This document shows positions 25,971 through 33,992 of a stretch of 64,000 nt of DNA, one piece after another. The notes beneath the pieces are model-generated. The model worked only from the letters and a program-made list of their open reading frames with translations. It did no database searches and was not told where the DNA came from. The first letter of the stretch is position 1. Every line of letters begins with the position of its first letter. The stretch spans positions 124,001-188,000 of the forward strand of contig NZ_MKVA01000003.1 of assembly GCF_001899075.1 (NCBI RefSeq). Reading direction: 5' to 3'. Position numbers and translations under genes: made by a program. The DNA comes from Devosia sp. 67-54. Its GTDB lineage: Bacteria; Pseudomonadota; Alphaproteobacteria; Rhizobiales; Devosiaceae.

Positions 25971-26115
25971 GCTGCGCGGCGCCGGTTATCGGCTGGTCTA
26001 TGAAGTCCACGACGAGGTGCTGACGGTGCTGGTCATCGGCATCGGCCGCCGCGACGAGGGATATGAGCAATTCCTGGCCATAGGGCGGCAAAGCCTGAGC
26101 GGCGATGAAGATTGA
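25810..26115 (+). CDS. RelE/ParE-family toxin
   Basis: 101 residues beginning MSYRLIFTPDATRSWNKL, then RRRVENPHVPAAKLR, YKIKLRGAGYRLVYEV and VIGIGRRDEGY. This is the RelE/mRNA-interferase fold with conserved basic residues (K76-R81 region and R98-type positions) for ribosome-dependent mRNA cleavage. Its start codon lies inside the antitoxin frame and the two genes overlap by 161 bases. Confidence 0.9.
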   Translation: MSYRLIFTPDATRSWNKLGATVRSQFEKVLRRRVENPHVPAAKLRARQQTYKIKLRGAGYRLVYEVHDEVLTVLVIGIGRRDEGYEQFLAIGRQSLSGDED

Positions 26116-26183
26116 CGTTCGGCGCCCCCGCTCCTAGAGCAACGGCCGTCGCCAGGCGCCGCTAGTCAGTTCGAGCACCCCCC

Positions 26184-27290
26184 ATGAGCTTCAACACCTT
26201 CGGCCACATGTTCCGTTTCACCACCTGGGGCGAAAGCCACGGGCCGGCCATCGGCGTGGTGGTCGATGGCTGCCCGCCGGGCATCCCGATCAGCGCCGAG
26301 CTGATCCAGCGCGACCTCGAGCGGCGCAAGCCCGGCCAGTCGCGCTTCACCACGCAGCGGCGCGAGGAGGATCTGGTCAACATCCTCTCGGGCGTCGTCG
26401 AGGACGAGCGCGACGGCCTCGTCAAGACCACCGGCACGCCCATCTCGATGCTGATCGAAAACACCGACCAGCGCTCCAAGGATTATTCCGACATCAAGGA
26501 CAAGTTCCGCCCCGGCCACGCCGATTTCACCTACCAGCAGAAATACGGCATCCGCGACTACAAGGGCTCGGGCCGCGCCTCGGCGCGCGAAACCGCCGCC
26601 CGCGTCGCCGCCGGCGCCGTGGCCCGGCAGGTGATCCCCAACGTCACCATCCGCGGCAGCCTCGTGCAGATGGGGCCGCACCGCATCGACTACCGCAATT
26701 TCGACTGGGCCGAGGTCGAGAACAATCCGTTCTTCTGCGCCGATGCGCAGGCCGCCGCGGCATGGGAGCCGTACCTCGACGGCATCCGCAAGGACGGCAA
26801 TTCCGTCGGCGCCGTCATCGAGGTGGTGGCCGAGGGCGTGCCGGCCGGCTGGGGCGCCCCGATCTACGGCAAGCTCAGCGCCGACCTCGCCTCGGCCATG
26901 ATGTCGATCAACGCCGTCAAGGGCGTCGAGATCGGCGAGGGCATGGCCGCCGCCGCCCTCACCGGCACCCAGAACGCCGACGAGATGCGCGCCGGCAATG
27001 CCGGGCCGCGCTTCCAGTCCAACCACGCCGGCGGCATCCTCGGCGGCATCTCCAACGGCGATCCCATCGTCGTCCGCTTCGCCGTCAAGCCGACCTCCTC
27101 CATCCTCACGCCGCGCCAGACCGTGACCGTGACCAACGAGGACACCGAGGTCCTGACCAAGGGGCGCCACGATCCGTGCGTCGGCATCCGCGCCGTGCCC
27201 ATTGGCGAAGCCATGATGGCCTGCGTGCTGGCCGATCATTTCCTGAGGCACCGCGGCCAGACCGGCCGCGAAGGTGGAGTGGGGTTCTGA
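26184..27290 (+). CDS. aroC: chorismate synthase
   Basis: 368 residues with the three family signatures: [18 protein letters not shown] near the start, [20 protein letters not shown] in the middle and [17 protein letters not shown] near the end. It converts EPSP to chorismate with reduced FMN, the last common step to aromatic amino acids and folate. The stop codon shares two bases with the start of the next gene (TGATG). Confidence 0.98.
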   Translation: MSFNTFGHMFRFTTWGESHGPAIGVVVDGCPPGIPISAELIQRDLERRKPGQSRFTTQRREEDLVNILSGVVEDERDGLVKTTGTPISMLIENTDQRSKDYSDIKDKFRPGHADFTYQQKYGIRDYKGSGRASARETAARVAAGAVARQVIPNVTIRGSLVQMGPHRIDYRNFDWAEVENNPFFCADAQAAAAWEPYLDGIRKDGNSVGAVIEVVAEGVPAGWGAPIYGKLSADLASAMMSINAVKGVEIGEGMAAAALTGTQNADEMRAGNAGPRFQSNHAGGILGGISNGDPIVVRFAVKPTSSILTPRQTVTVTNEDTEVLTKGRHDPCVGIRAVPIGEAMMACVLADHFLRHRGQTGREGGVGF

Positions 27291-27682
27291 TGCCCGTTGC
27301 GACTGGTCCCTTCGATGTCAAGCTGACGCCGCTGCCCGGCGACGAGCGCGAGGCGGCGGCTTTCCTCGGCCGGCTTGCCCTCGACAAGCAGTTTCACGGC
27401 GATCTCGAGGCGACGAGCGTCGGCCAGATGCTGGCCGGCCGCGGCGAGCGTCCGGAATCGGCAGGCTATGTCGCGATCGAGCGGGTGACGGGAAGCCTTG
27501 CCGGCAAGAGCGGCAGCTTCATGCTGCAGCATTCCGGCCATTCGAGCCCGGCCGGCCAGTCGCTGGCCATCAACGTGATTGCCGACAGCGGCACCGGTGA
27601 GCTCGAGGGCCTGTCCGGCACGATGACCATCGCCATCGCGCCGGGCGGCGCCCATACCTACAGCTTCGACTATAGCCTTTGA
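27290..27682 (+). CDS. DUF3224 domain protein
   Basis: 130 residues. A single DUF3224 beta-barrel: GPFDVKLTPL, QFHGDLEATSVGQML, AGYVAIERVTGSL, GSFMLQHSGH then SGTGELEGLSGTMTI and YSFDYSL. Members are small cytoplasmic proteins of uncertain role, distantly related to allene-oxide-cyclase-type barrels. Translationally coupled to aroC by a TGATG overlap, though no functional link is known. Confidence 0.88.
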   Translation: MPVATGPFDVKLTPLPGDEREAAAFLGRLALDKQFHGDLEATSVGQMLAGRGERPESAGYVAIERVTGSLAGKSGSFMLQHSGHSSPAGQSLAINVIADSGTGELEGLSGTMTIAIAPGGAHTYSFDYSL

Positions 27683-27722
27683 TCAGCGAATGGCGTGCTG
27701 AGCCTGCGCACCGTTTTCCGTC

Positions 27723-27758
27723 GGCTCCCCTTGCGGGGAGGGGCTGGGGGTGGGGGCC
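27723..27758. repeat. GC-rich palindromic repeat, shortened unit
   Basis: GGCTCCCCTTGCGGGGAGGG then GCTGGGGGTGGGGG. Same family as the other four loci, but the left C-rich arm is truncated. Located between the convergent DUF3224 and aldo/keto reductase genes. Confidence 0.8.
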
Positions 27759-27792
27759 ACAGCCACCGCGGAATCCGTGAATAGCGCGGCCT

Positions 27793-28788
27793 TTACACCC
27801 GCGACAGCGACACCGGCACGTCCGGCTTGTTGCCGAGGATTTCTTCGATCTTGGCCAGCACGTCCGGCGTCAGTTTCGACTTGGCGTCGAGCGCCTTGAG
27901 GTTGTCCTCGAGCTGGCTCTTCCGGCTGGCGCCGAGGATCACCGTCGAGACGTGCGGGTTGTTGAGGCACCACAGCAGTGCCATGTGGTGCACCGGCAGG
28001 CCGATATCCTTGGCCAGTACCGCCAGCTTCTTCACCTTCTCGATCTTGGCCTTGCCGGCCGGCGATTCGAGGTTCCGCTTCAGCCATTCGTAGCCGGGCA
28101 GGTTGATGCGGCTGTCGGCGGGGATGCCGTCATTGTACTTGCCGGTCAGCAGCCCCGAGGCCAGCGGCGACCAGATCGTCGTTCCAAGCCCGAGCTGGTA
28201 GATCGGCAGGTAGTCGACCTCGACCTTCTGCCGGTTGAACATGTTGTATTCGGGCTGCTCCATCGTCGGCGGCGTGAGGTTGTCGCGCCGCGCCACCAGG
28301 TGCGCCTCGGTCAGTTGTTGCGCCGTCCATTCCGACGTGCCCCAATAGATCACCTTGCCCTGCACGATGAGATTGTGCATCGCCCGCACCGTCTCCTCGA
28401 TCGGCGTGTCGAGGTCGGGGCGGTGGCAGAAATAGAGATCGAGATAGTCGACGCCCAGCCGCTTCAGCGCATTGTGCGCGCCGTCGGTCACGTGCTTGGC
28501 GCTGAGGCCCTTCTGCGTCGGCTTCTCGCCGCCCCAGAACACCTTCGACGACACCATGTAGCTGTCGCGGCTCCACTTCAGCGCCTTCAGCGCCTCGCCC
28601 ATCACGATTTCGGCGTTGCCCGCCTCGTAGCCCTCGGCATTGTCGAAGAAATTGACGCCATGGTCGTAGGCATAGCCCATGATCGAGGTGGCATCGTCCT
28701 CGCCCACCTGCTTGCCGAAGGTGACCCAGGCACCAAAGGAAAACTCGGAGACCTTGAGGCCGGATTTGCCCAAGCGGCGGTATTGCAT
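27793..28788 (-). CDS. aldo/keto reductase (Kv-beta/YghZ-like)
   Basis: 331 residues. Starts MQYRRLGKSGLKVSEFSFG. The AKR catalytic tetrad is present: D in NFFDNAEGY, the Tyr of that same motif, K in VSSKVFWGG and H in LYFCHRPD. The NADPH-binding end is VILGASRKSQLEDNL. The overall sequence resembles the potassium-channel beta-subunit/YghZ group, which reduces aldehydes such as methylglyoxal. Natural substrate unknown. Confidence 0.93.
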   Translation of the reverse strand: MQYRRLGKSGLKVSEFSFGAWVTFGKQVGEDDATSIMGYAYDHGVNFFDNAEGYEAGNAEIVMGEALKALKWSRDSYMVSSKVFWGGEKPTQKGLSAKHVTDGAHNALKRLGVDYLDLYFCHRPDLDTPIEETVRAMHNLIVQGKVIYWGTSEWTAQQLTEAHLVARRDNLTPPTMEQPEYNMFNRQKVEVDYLPIYQLGLGTTIWSPLASGLLTGKYNDGIPADSRINLPGYEWLKRNLESPAGKAKIEKVKKLAVLAKDIGLPVHHMALLWCLNNPHVSTVILGASRKSQLEDNLKALDAKSKLTPDVLAKIEEILGNKPDVPVSLSRV

Positions 28789-28884
28789 CGCATCACCCGT
28801 TGATTCGTCGTGTTTCGGAAACGATCGCGTCCCAACCGGGGAGGTCGGCGCCGCTCGAGCGGCTTCAATCGTCGATTGGCGATA

Positions 28885-29625
28885 TTAGAGCGTTCGGGTG
28901 AAGAGCGCCACGATTTCTTTGTTTCCGTCCCCGCCCGCGATCGGCGAGGGCAGGGAGGCGCGATGTGTCCAGCCCTCGGCGGCCATGAACCGGACAATGC
29001 CCGCCTCGGCATCGGCGATCGCTGCTCCATCGCTGACGATCCCGCCTTTGCCCACATGCTCGCGCCCCACCTCGAACTGCGGCTTGATCAGCAGTACGGC
29101 GTCGGCGCCGGGCCGGCAGAGCGCGAGCGGCGGTGCCAGCACCTTGGCGATCGACACGAAGCTGATGTCGCAGACGACGACCTCGACCGGCTCCGGGATC
29201 TGCGCCGGCGTCAGGTCCTTGACGTTCACTCCCTCGAGCGCCACCACCTGCGGCAGGGCGCGGACAATCGGGTGCAACTGCTCGTGCCCCACGTCCACCG
29301 CATAGACCTTCGCCGCTCCGCGCTCGACCAGCACCTGCGTGAAGCCGCCGGTCGAGGCGCCGAGGTCGAGGCAGAGTCTGCCGCGAACGTCGATGGCGCC
29401 GGCATCGAGCCCCGCCAGCAGCTTCAGTGCCGCCCGCGACACATAGCCATTGGCCGGATCGTCGATCGCCACGATGTCGCCTGCGCCGACCATCGCCGCC
29501 GGCTTCAGCGCTGGAACGCCGTTCACCCGCACCGTCCCGCGCAGCACCGCATCGCGGGCCCGGGCCCGGCTCTGCACCAGGCCGCGCTGTTCGAGGGCAA
29601 TGTCGAGGCGGACCCGTTCCGCCAT
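28885..29625 (-). CDS. tlyA: TlyA-family rRNA methyltransferase
   Basis: 246 residues: an N-terminal S4 RNA-binding domain (RLDIALEQRGLVQSRARARD) and a FtsJ-like Rossmann methyltransferase with SAM motif CLDLGASTGGFTQVLVERGA, then VYAVDVGHEQL and VCDISFVS. TlyA 2'-O-methylates ribosomal RNA; old annotations call it hemolysin A. It begins three bases after the Sco1-like gene in a four-gene minus-strand operon. Confidence 0.93.
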   Translation of the reverse strand: MAERVRLDIALEQRGLVQSRARARDAVLRGTVRVNGVPALKPAAMVGAGDIVAIDDPANGYVSRAALKLLAGLDAGAIDVRGRLCLDLGASTGGFTQVLVERGAAKVYAVDVGHEQLHPIVRALPQVVALEGVNVKDLTPAQIPEPVEVVVCDISFVSIAKVLAPPLALCRPGADAVLLIKPQFEVGREHVGKGGIVSDGAAIADAEAGIVRFMAAEGWTHRASLPSPIAGGDGNKEIVALFTRTL

Positions 29626-29628
29626 GGC

Positions 29629-30228
29629 TCAGGAGCCGATCAGCCGCTTGATCTTGGCTTCGGCGCTCTGCTTGTCCTCGCCATAGGCGATGGTGCCCTC
29701 GAACTCGCCGTTCCGGCCGATCAGGAACACGTTGGCCGTGTGGTTGACCAGATAGCCTCCGGTCTTGTCGACCTGGCCCTTTTCCGAGAACACCCCGAAC
29801 GACGCCTTCGCCGCGGTCGTCTGGTCGGCGTCGCCGACGAGCCCGATGATGTTGGGATCGAACGCGGCCAGGTACTCGGTCAGCACCTGCTTGGTGTCGC
29901 GCTCGGGGTCCACCGTCACGAAGATGGTGCGCAATTGCTCGGGCTTGATCCCCAGCTCCTCGCGCCACTGCACGCTCTCGGCCATGGTGGTCGGGCAGAC
30001 GTCGGGGCAGAACGTATAGCCGAAGAAGACGAGGCTCGGCGTGCCCTTGAGGTCGGCCTGCGTGAACTCCCCGCCCTTGGTCGAGCTGAGCGTGAACGGC
30101 GTCCCGCTGACGCCCACCGGCAGGGCGGGCGGCCTGAACACATAGAGCGCCGTGGCCGCCAGCGCCGCCACCACCACCAGCGTCCACAGGATGATGCGCG
30201 TACGCGCGACAACGGGCGAGACTGTCAT
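29629..30228 (-). CDS. SCO1/SenC family copper chaperone
   Basis: 199 residues: an N-terminal membrane anchor (IILWTLVVVAALAATALYV) and a thioredoxin-like domain with the copper-binding CxxxC at C74 and C78 (YTFCPDVCPTTM) and H163 (LVNHTANVFLI). It delivers copper to the CuA site of cytochrome c oxidase or acts as a periplasmic redox protein. Located between tlyA and xseB. Confidence 0.93.
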   Translation of the reverse strand: MTVSPVVARTRIILWTLVVVAALAATALYVFRPPALPVGVSGTPFTLSSTKGGEFTQADLKGTPSLVFFGYTFCPDVCPTTMAESVQWREELGIKPEQLRTIFVTVDPERDTKQVLTEYLAAFDPNIIGLVGDADQTTAAKASFGVFSEKGQVDKTGGYLVNHTANVFLIGRNGEFEGTIAYGEDKQSAEAKIKRLIGS

Positions 30229-30241
30229 GGCCGGGCGCTCC

Positions 30242-30487
30242 CTACTGGTCGAGCGGCTCGGTCCCCACGGGCTTGCCGTTCTTCAGCGTGATCTTTTCGA
30301 TCCGAGCTTCTGCCGCCTTGAGCAGCCCTTCGCAATGCGACTTAAGCGCCTCGCCGCGCTCGTAGATGGCGATCGATTCGGCCAGCGGCGCCTTGCCGCC
30401 CTCGAGCCGCGACACGATGCTTTCGAGCTCCGACAACGCGGCCTCGAAGCTCATGTCCTTCACGTCGTCGTTCGTCGTTTCGGCCAA
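30242..30487 (-). CDS. xseB: exodeoxyribonuclease VII small subunit
   Basis: 81 residues with the family pattern [20 protein letters not shown] then [20 protein letters not shown]. The small subunit wraps around XseA to form the single-strand exonuclease VII. xseA is not in the window. It starts four bases after the deacetylase-like gene ends, an association common in alphaproteobacteria. Confidence 0.95.
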   Translation of the reverse strand: MAETTNDDVKDMSFEAALSELESIVSRLEGGKAPLAESIAIYERGEALKSHCEGLLKAAEARIEKITLKNGKPVGTEPLDQ

Positions 30488-30490
30488 TAT

Positions 30491-31414
30491 TCAGCTCATC
30501 AATGCGGTGACATGCGCGGCGACCCCGGTCGCCAGGCCCTGCCGGTCATAGCCGCCTTCCAGCAGCGAGACAATGCGCCCGCCGCAGCGGCGGTCGGCGA
30601 TCTCGCGCAGCTTCAGCGTCAGCCAGGCAAAATCCTCCGGCCGCCAGTTGAGCTGCGCCAGCGGGTCGCGGTAGTCGGCGTCGAACCCGGCCGAAATCAG
30701 CAGGAAATCCGGCGCGAACGCCTCGAGTGCCGGCAGGATGATTCCGCCATAGGCCGCCTGCATCTCGTCCTTGCCGGTGCGGGCGGCCAGGGGAGCGTTG
30801 CAGATATTGCCGACGCCCCGCTCGTCACGCGCCCCGCTGCCCGGAAACAGCGGCATCTGGTGCGTCGAGCCGTAGAACACGCTGCCGTCGTTGTAGAAAA
30901 TGTCCTGCGTGCCGTTGCCGTGATGCACGTCGAAATCGACGATGGCGACGCGCTCGGCGCCGAATTTCCGCTGCGCCTCGCGCGCCACCACGGCCACCGT
31001 GTTGATCAGGCAGAATCCCATCGGCCGCTCGCGTTCGGCATGGTGACCCGGCGGCCGTACCGCGCAGAAGGCATTCTCCGCCTCGCCCAGCGCCACCGCT
31101 TCCAGCGCCAGCAGCCCGCCGCCGAGCGCCGTCGCCACTGCATCCAGCGACCCGGACGAAATGAAGGTGTCCTCGTCGATCTGCGCCATGCCTTCGGCCG
31201 GCCGAATCTGCGCGAGGCGCTGGATGTGGCCGGGGGCATGGACCAGATCCGCAAGGCTCAGATCCCCCGCGACTGCATCCCTGCGCACCAGCCCGGCGAA
31301 TTCCGGGGCGCTCAGCGCCTCCTCGATGGCGCGGATGCGGTCGGGCCGCTCGGGATGTCCGGGGGGCGTCTGGTGGCTCGCGAAGTTCCGCTGGCTGACG
31401 AGAAGGCTGGCCAT
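30491..31414 (-). CDS. histone deacetylase family protein
   Basis: 307 residues starting MASLLVSQRNFASHQTPPGH. Zinc-site motifs are all present: RPPGHHAERE, VDFDVHHGNGTQDIFY, LISAGFDADYRDPLA and LEGGYD. Bacterial members deacetylate acetoin-utilisation proteins, polyamines or other amides; the substrate here is unknown. First gene of the deacetylase-xseB-sco1-tlyA operon and divergent from the threonylcarbamoyl-AMP synthase gene. Confidence 0.93.
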   Translation of the reverse strand: MASLLVSQRNFASHQTPPGHPERPDRIRAIEEALSAPEFAGLVRRDAVAGDLSLADLVHAPGHIQRLAQIRPAEGMAQIDEDTFISSGSLDAVATALGGGLLALEAVALGEAENAFCAVRPPGHHAERERPMGFCLINTVAVVAREAQRKFGAERVAIVDFDVHHGNGTQDIFYNDGSVFYGSTHQMPLFPGSGARDERGVGNICNAPLAARTGKDEMQAAYGGIILPALEAFAPDFLLISAGFDADYRDPLAQLNWRPEDFAWLTLKLREIADRRCGGRIVSLLEGGYDRQGLATGVAAHVTALMS

Positions 31415-31459
31415 GTTGATTCCTTGACGGCCCGGCGCGCCCTTGTCAAACAGCCGGCG

Positions 31460-32389
31460 ATGCCGAAATCGCCCGAGATCACCGAGAATTTGGCCGAATA
31501 CGCCGCCCGGCTGCGTGCCGGCGAGGTGGTGGCCTTCCCCACCGAGACCGTCTACGGCCTCGGCGCCGACGCGACCAATTCCGATGCCGTGCTCAGGATT
31601 TACGAGACCAAGGGCCGGCCGCGCTTCAACCCGCTGATCGTCCATGTCGCCGATCTGGCGATGGCGCAGCGGCTGGTCGTGTTCTCGCCGCTCGCCGAAA
31701 CGCTTGCGGCGTTTTGGCCCGGCCCGCTGACCCTGGTGCTGCCGCGGCGCCCGCAGGGCGGATTGAGCGACATCGTCACCGCCGGGCTCGACACCGTCGG
31801 CATCCGCATTCCCGACCACAAGCTGGCGCTGGCGCTGATCCGGCAGGCCGGCCGGCCGCTCGCCGCGCCCTCGGCCAACCCGTCCGGCCGGCTGTCGCCG
31901 ACCACCGCCGAGCAGGTGCGCCGCGGCTTTGCCGGGCGCGTCTCGGTGCTCGACGGCGGCCCGAGCCGCGCCGGGGTCGAGTCCACCATCCTTGCCGTCG
32001 ACGGCGACACCGTGACCCAGCTCCGCGCCGGCGCCCTGCCGCGCGACCGGATCGAGGCCGCCCTCGGCCGCCCTGTCGCGGTCGCCCGGCCCGGCGCCGC
32101 CATCGCCTCGCCGGGCATGCTCGCGAGCCACTACGCGCCCCGCGCGCAGCTCCGCCTGAACGCCGAAGGACCGATGGGAAACGAAGCCTATCTCGCCTTC
32201 GGGCCGCGGCTGGGAACGCTCAACCTGTCGCCGGCCGGCGACCTGCATGAGGCGGCGCGCAACCTGTTCGCCATGCTGCACGAGCTCGACGAGCGGGCCG
32301 ACCGCATCGCCGTGGCGCCGATTCCGCTGCACGGTCTCGGCGAAGCCATCAACGACCGGCTGCAGCGGGCCGCCGCGCCGCGCGGCTGA
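31460..32389 (+). CDS. L-threonylcarbamoyladenylate synthase
   Basis: 309 residues, Sua5 type (longer than TsaC). The YrdC domain has GEVVAFPTETVYGLGADA, KGRPRFNPLIVHV, FWPGPLTLVLPR and AAPSANPSGRLSPTTA; a C-terminal Sua5 domain follows SPGMLASHYAPRA. It makes the threonylcarbamoyl-AMP used for t6A37 of tRNAs decoding ANN codons. ATG at 31460. Confidence 0.95.
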   Translation: MPKSPEITENLAEYAARLRAGEVVAFPTETVYGLGADATNSDAVLRIYETKGRPRFNPLIVHVADLAMAQRLVVFSPLAETLAAFWPGPLTLVLPRRPQGGLSDIVTAGLDTVGIRIPDHKLALALIRQAGRPLAAPSANPSGRLSPTTAEQVRRGFAGRVSVLDGGPSRAGVESTILAVDGDTVTQLRAGALPRDRIEAALGRPVAVARPGAAIASPGMLASHYAPRAQLRLNAEGPMGNEAYLAFGPRLGTLNLSPAGDLHEAARNLFAMLHELDERADRIAVAPIPLHGLGEAINDRLQRAAAPRG

Positions 32390-32579
32390 GCCCGCTGTCA
32401 CGCGTGCCCGGTACTCGAGCGAAAGCGCGATTACGGTGCTTGACAGCATCCACCGCAAGTCGCATCTGACCAGCATCGATGCGCCAGCGCGTCGAAATGA
32501 GCGGAGTCTCAATCCCATGCCCAGCGACAGTCCCAGTCGATCGTCGATGCCGTCTGGCGCTGTGTGAGCTGAGATTTCC
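32390..32579. other. upstream part of the mgtE leader, no gene
   Basis: Of the 238 bases between the Sua5-type gene and mgtE, this part holds no convincing reading frame. TTGACA occurs at 32440-32445 but its best -10 (CATCTG, 17 bases on) is weak. If it is the promoter, the mgtE mRNA has a leader of about 150 bases ending in the hairpin at 32580-32624. It does not match an M-box (ykoK) consensus that I can recognise. Confidence 0.4.
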
Positions 32580-32624
32580 GGGCTCGCGCAGGTCGCCGGA
32601 TGGCGATCGGCGGAAAGCGAGCCC
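32580..32624 (+). promoter_or_regulatory. hairpin directly before the mgtE start
   Basis: GGGCTCGC (32580-32587) pairs perfectly with GCGAGCCC (32617-32624). Inside, CGCC (32594-32597) pairs with GGCG (32602-32605). The only Shine-Dalgarno-like string, GGAAAG (32612-32617), sits at the foot of the outer stem, three bases of linker remain before ATG 32628. Folding would hinder ribosome access, consistent with control of Mg uptake at translation; no ligand is shown. Confidence 0.45.
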
Positions 32625-32627
32625 AAC

Positions 32628-33977
32628 ATGCATACCGATATCAATGCGGCCGACCTGGCCGCGCTGCTCCCCCTGACCGCCGCAGACGCGGTGGAACTGC
32701 TCAATCCCATGGACGCGGCCGCCGCCGCGTCGATCCTTGAACGGCTGCCGTTCGCGCAGGCCGTCGGCATCCTCGAACAGCCCGAGTTGACCGATGCCTC
32801 GGCGATCGTCTCCGCCTTGCCCGAGGACCTCGCCGGCCGTCTGCTGGAAGCAATCCCCGACGACCGGGCGGCAGACGTTCTGGGGGCGCTCGAGCCTGAC
32901 GTCGGAGCCCGCCTGATCCGCCGGATCGGTGCGGCCAGCCGATCCTCGATCGAGGCGCTGCTGGCCTATGCGCCGGGCACCGCCGGATCGATCATGACCA
33001 CCGAATATGTCGCGGTGCCTTCGACCTTCACCGTCGGGGCGACGCTGGAGCATGTGAGGCGGGTCGAAAGGACGCGCGAAACCATCTACGCGATCTACCT
33101 GCTGGCGCCCGGCAGCGGCCGGTTGGTGCAGGTGGTGACGCTGCGTCGGCTGATCATGGGCGATCCGCTGGCGCCGGTGCTGAGCCTCGCGGCATCCACG
33201 GCGCCGGTGACGGTCGGGCCGCTGGTGTCGCGCGAGGACGCGGCCCGGCTGATCCGCCGCCACGATCTGCTGGCGCTGCCGGTGGTGGACGCGGCGCAGC
33301 ATATCCTGGGGATCGTCACCGTCGACGACGTCATCGATGCGTTGATCGCCGAGCAGACCGAGGACGTTCACAAGTTCGGCGGCCTCGCGGCGCTGGAGCG
33401 GCCCTACATGCAGATCAGCTTTCTGGGCATGATCCGCAAGCGCGCCGGTTGGCTCTGCGCGCTCTTCCTCAGCGAGATGCTGACGGCCAGCGCCATGCAG
33501 ACCTTCTCCGACGAGCTGAGCCGCGCCGTGGTGCTGACACTGTTCATCCCGCTGATCATGAGCTCGGGGGGCAATTCCGGCTCGCAGGCGACCTCGCTGC
33601 TGATCCGCAGCCTGGCGCTGAACGAGATCAGGTTGCGCGACTGGTGGCGGGTCGCGGCGCGCGAGCTGCCCACCGGCGTCGTCCTCGGGGCGATCTTGGG
33701 CGTCATCGGCATCGTCCGCATCAGCGCCTGGCAGGAGCTCGGACTGTTCGACTACGGGCCGCACTGGGTGCTGATCGCTGCGACCGTCGGTGCGTCCCTG
33801 GTGGGCATCGTCACCTTCGGCTCGCTCGCCGGCTCGATGCTGCCGTTCGCGCTCAAGGCGCTGCGGTTCGACCCGGCCAGCGCCTCGGCACCGTTCGTCG
33901 CGACGCTCGTCGACGTCACCGGCCTCGTGATCTACTTCAGCATCGCGCTGATTTTCCTGCGAGGCACGCTGCTCTAG
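32628..33977 (+). CDS. mgtE: MgtE-type magnesium transporter
   Basis: 449 residues: an N-terminal helical MgtE_N domain (PMDAAAAASILERLPFAQAV, VSALPEDLAGRLLE), two CBS domains (about 130-260, GSIMTTEYVAVPSTFTVGATL and ALPVVDAAQHILGIVTVDDV) and a C-terminal five-helix pore with FIPLIMSSGGNSGSQATSL. It imports Mg2+ as a dimer, the cytoplasmic domains closing the pore when Mg is plentiful. Start ATG 32628 follows a stable hairpin. Confidence 0.95.
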   Translation: MHTDINAADLAALLPLTAADAVELLNPMDAAAAASILERLPFAQAVGILEQPELTDASAIVSALPEDLAGRLLEAIPDDRAADVLGALEPDVGARLIRRIGAASRSSIEALLAYAPGTAGSIMTTEYVAVPSTFTVGATLEHVRRVERTRETIYAIYLLAPGSGRLVQVVTLRRLIMGDPLAPVLSLAASTAPVTVGPLVSREDAARLIRRHDLLALPVVDAAQHILGIVTVDDVIDALIAEQTEDVHKFGGLAALERPYMQISFLGMIRKRAGWLCALFLSEMLTASAMQTFSDELSRAVVLTLFIPLIMSSGGNSGSQATSLLIRSLALNEIRLRDWWRVAARELPTGVVLGAILGVIGIVRISAWQELGLFDYGPHWVLIAATVGASLVGIVTFGSLAGSMLPFALKALRFDPASASAPFVATLVDVTGLVIYFSIALIFLRGTLL

Positions 33978-33992
33978 CGGCGGGTCGTGGCG

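Noticed and set aside
30152-32389. Apparent 745-residue fusion of an unknown protein with the Sua5-type synthase
   Set aside because: The first 435 residues are antisense to the deacetylase, xseB and Sco1 genes; the true start is ATG 31460.
32390-32627. M-box magnesium riboswitch before mgtE
   Set aside because: The leader lacks the conserved M-box sequence blocks as far as I can recognise them; only a start-proximal hairpin is clear.
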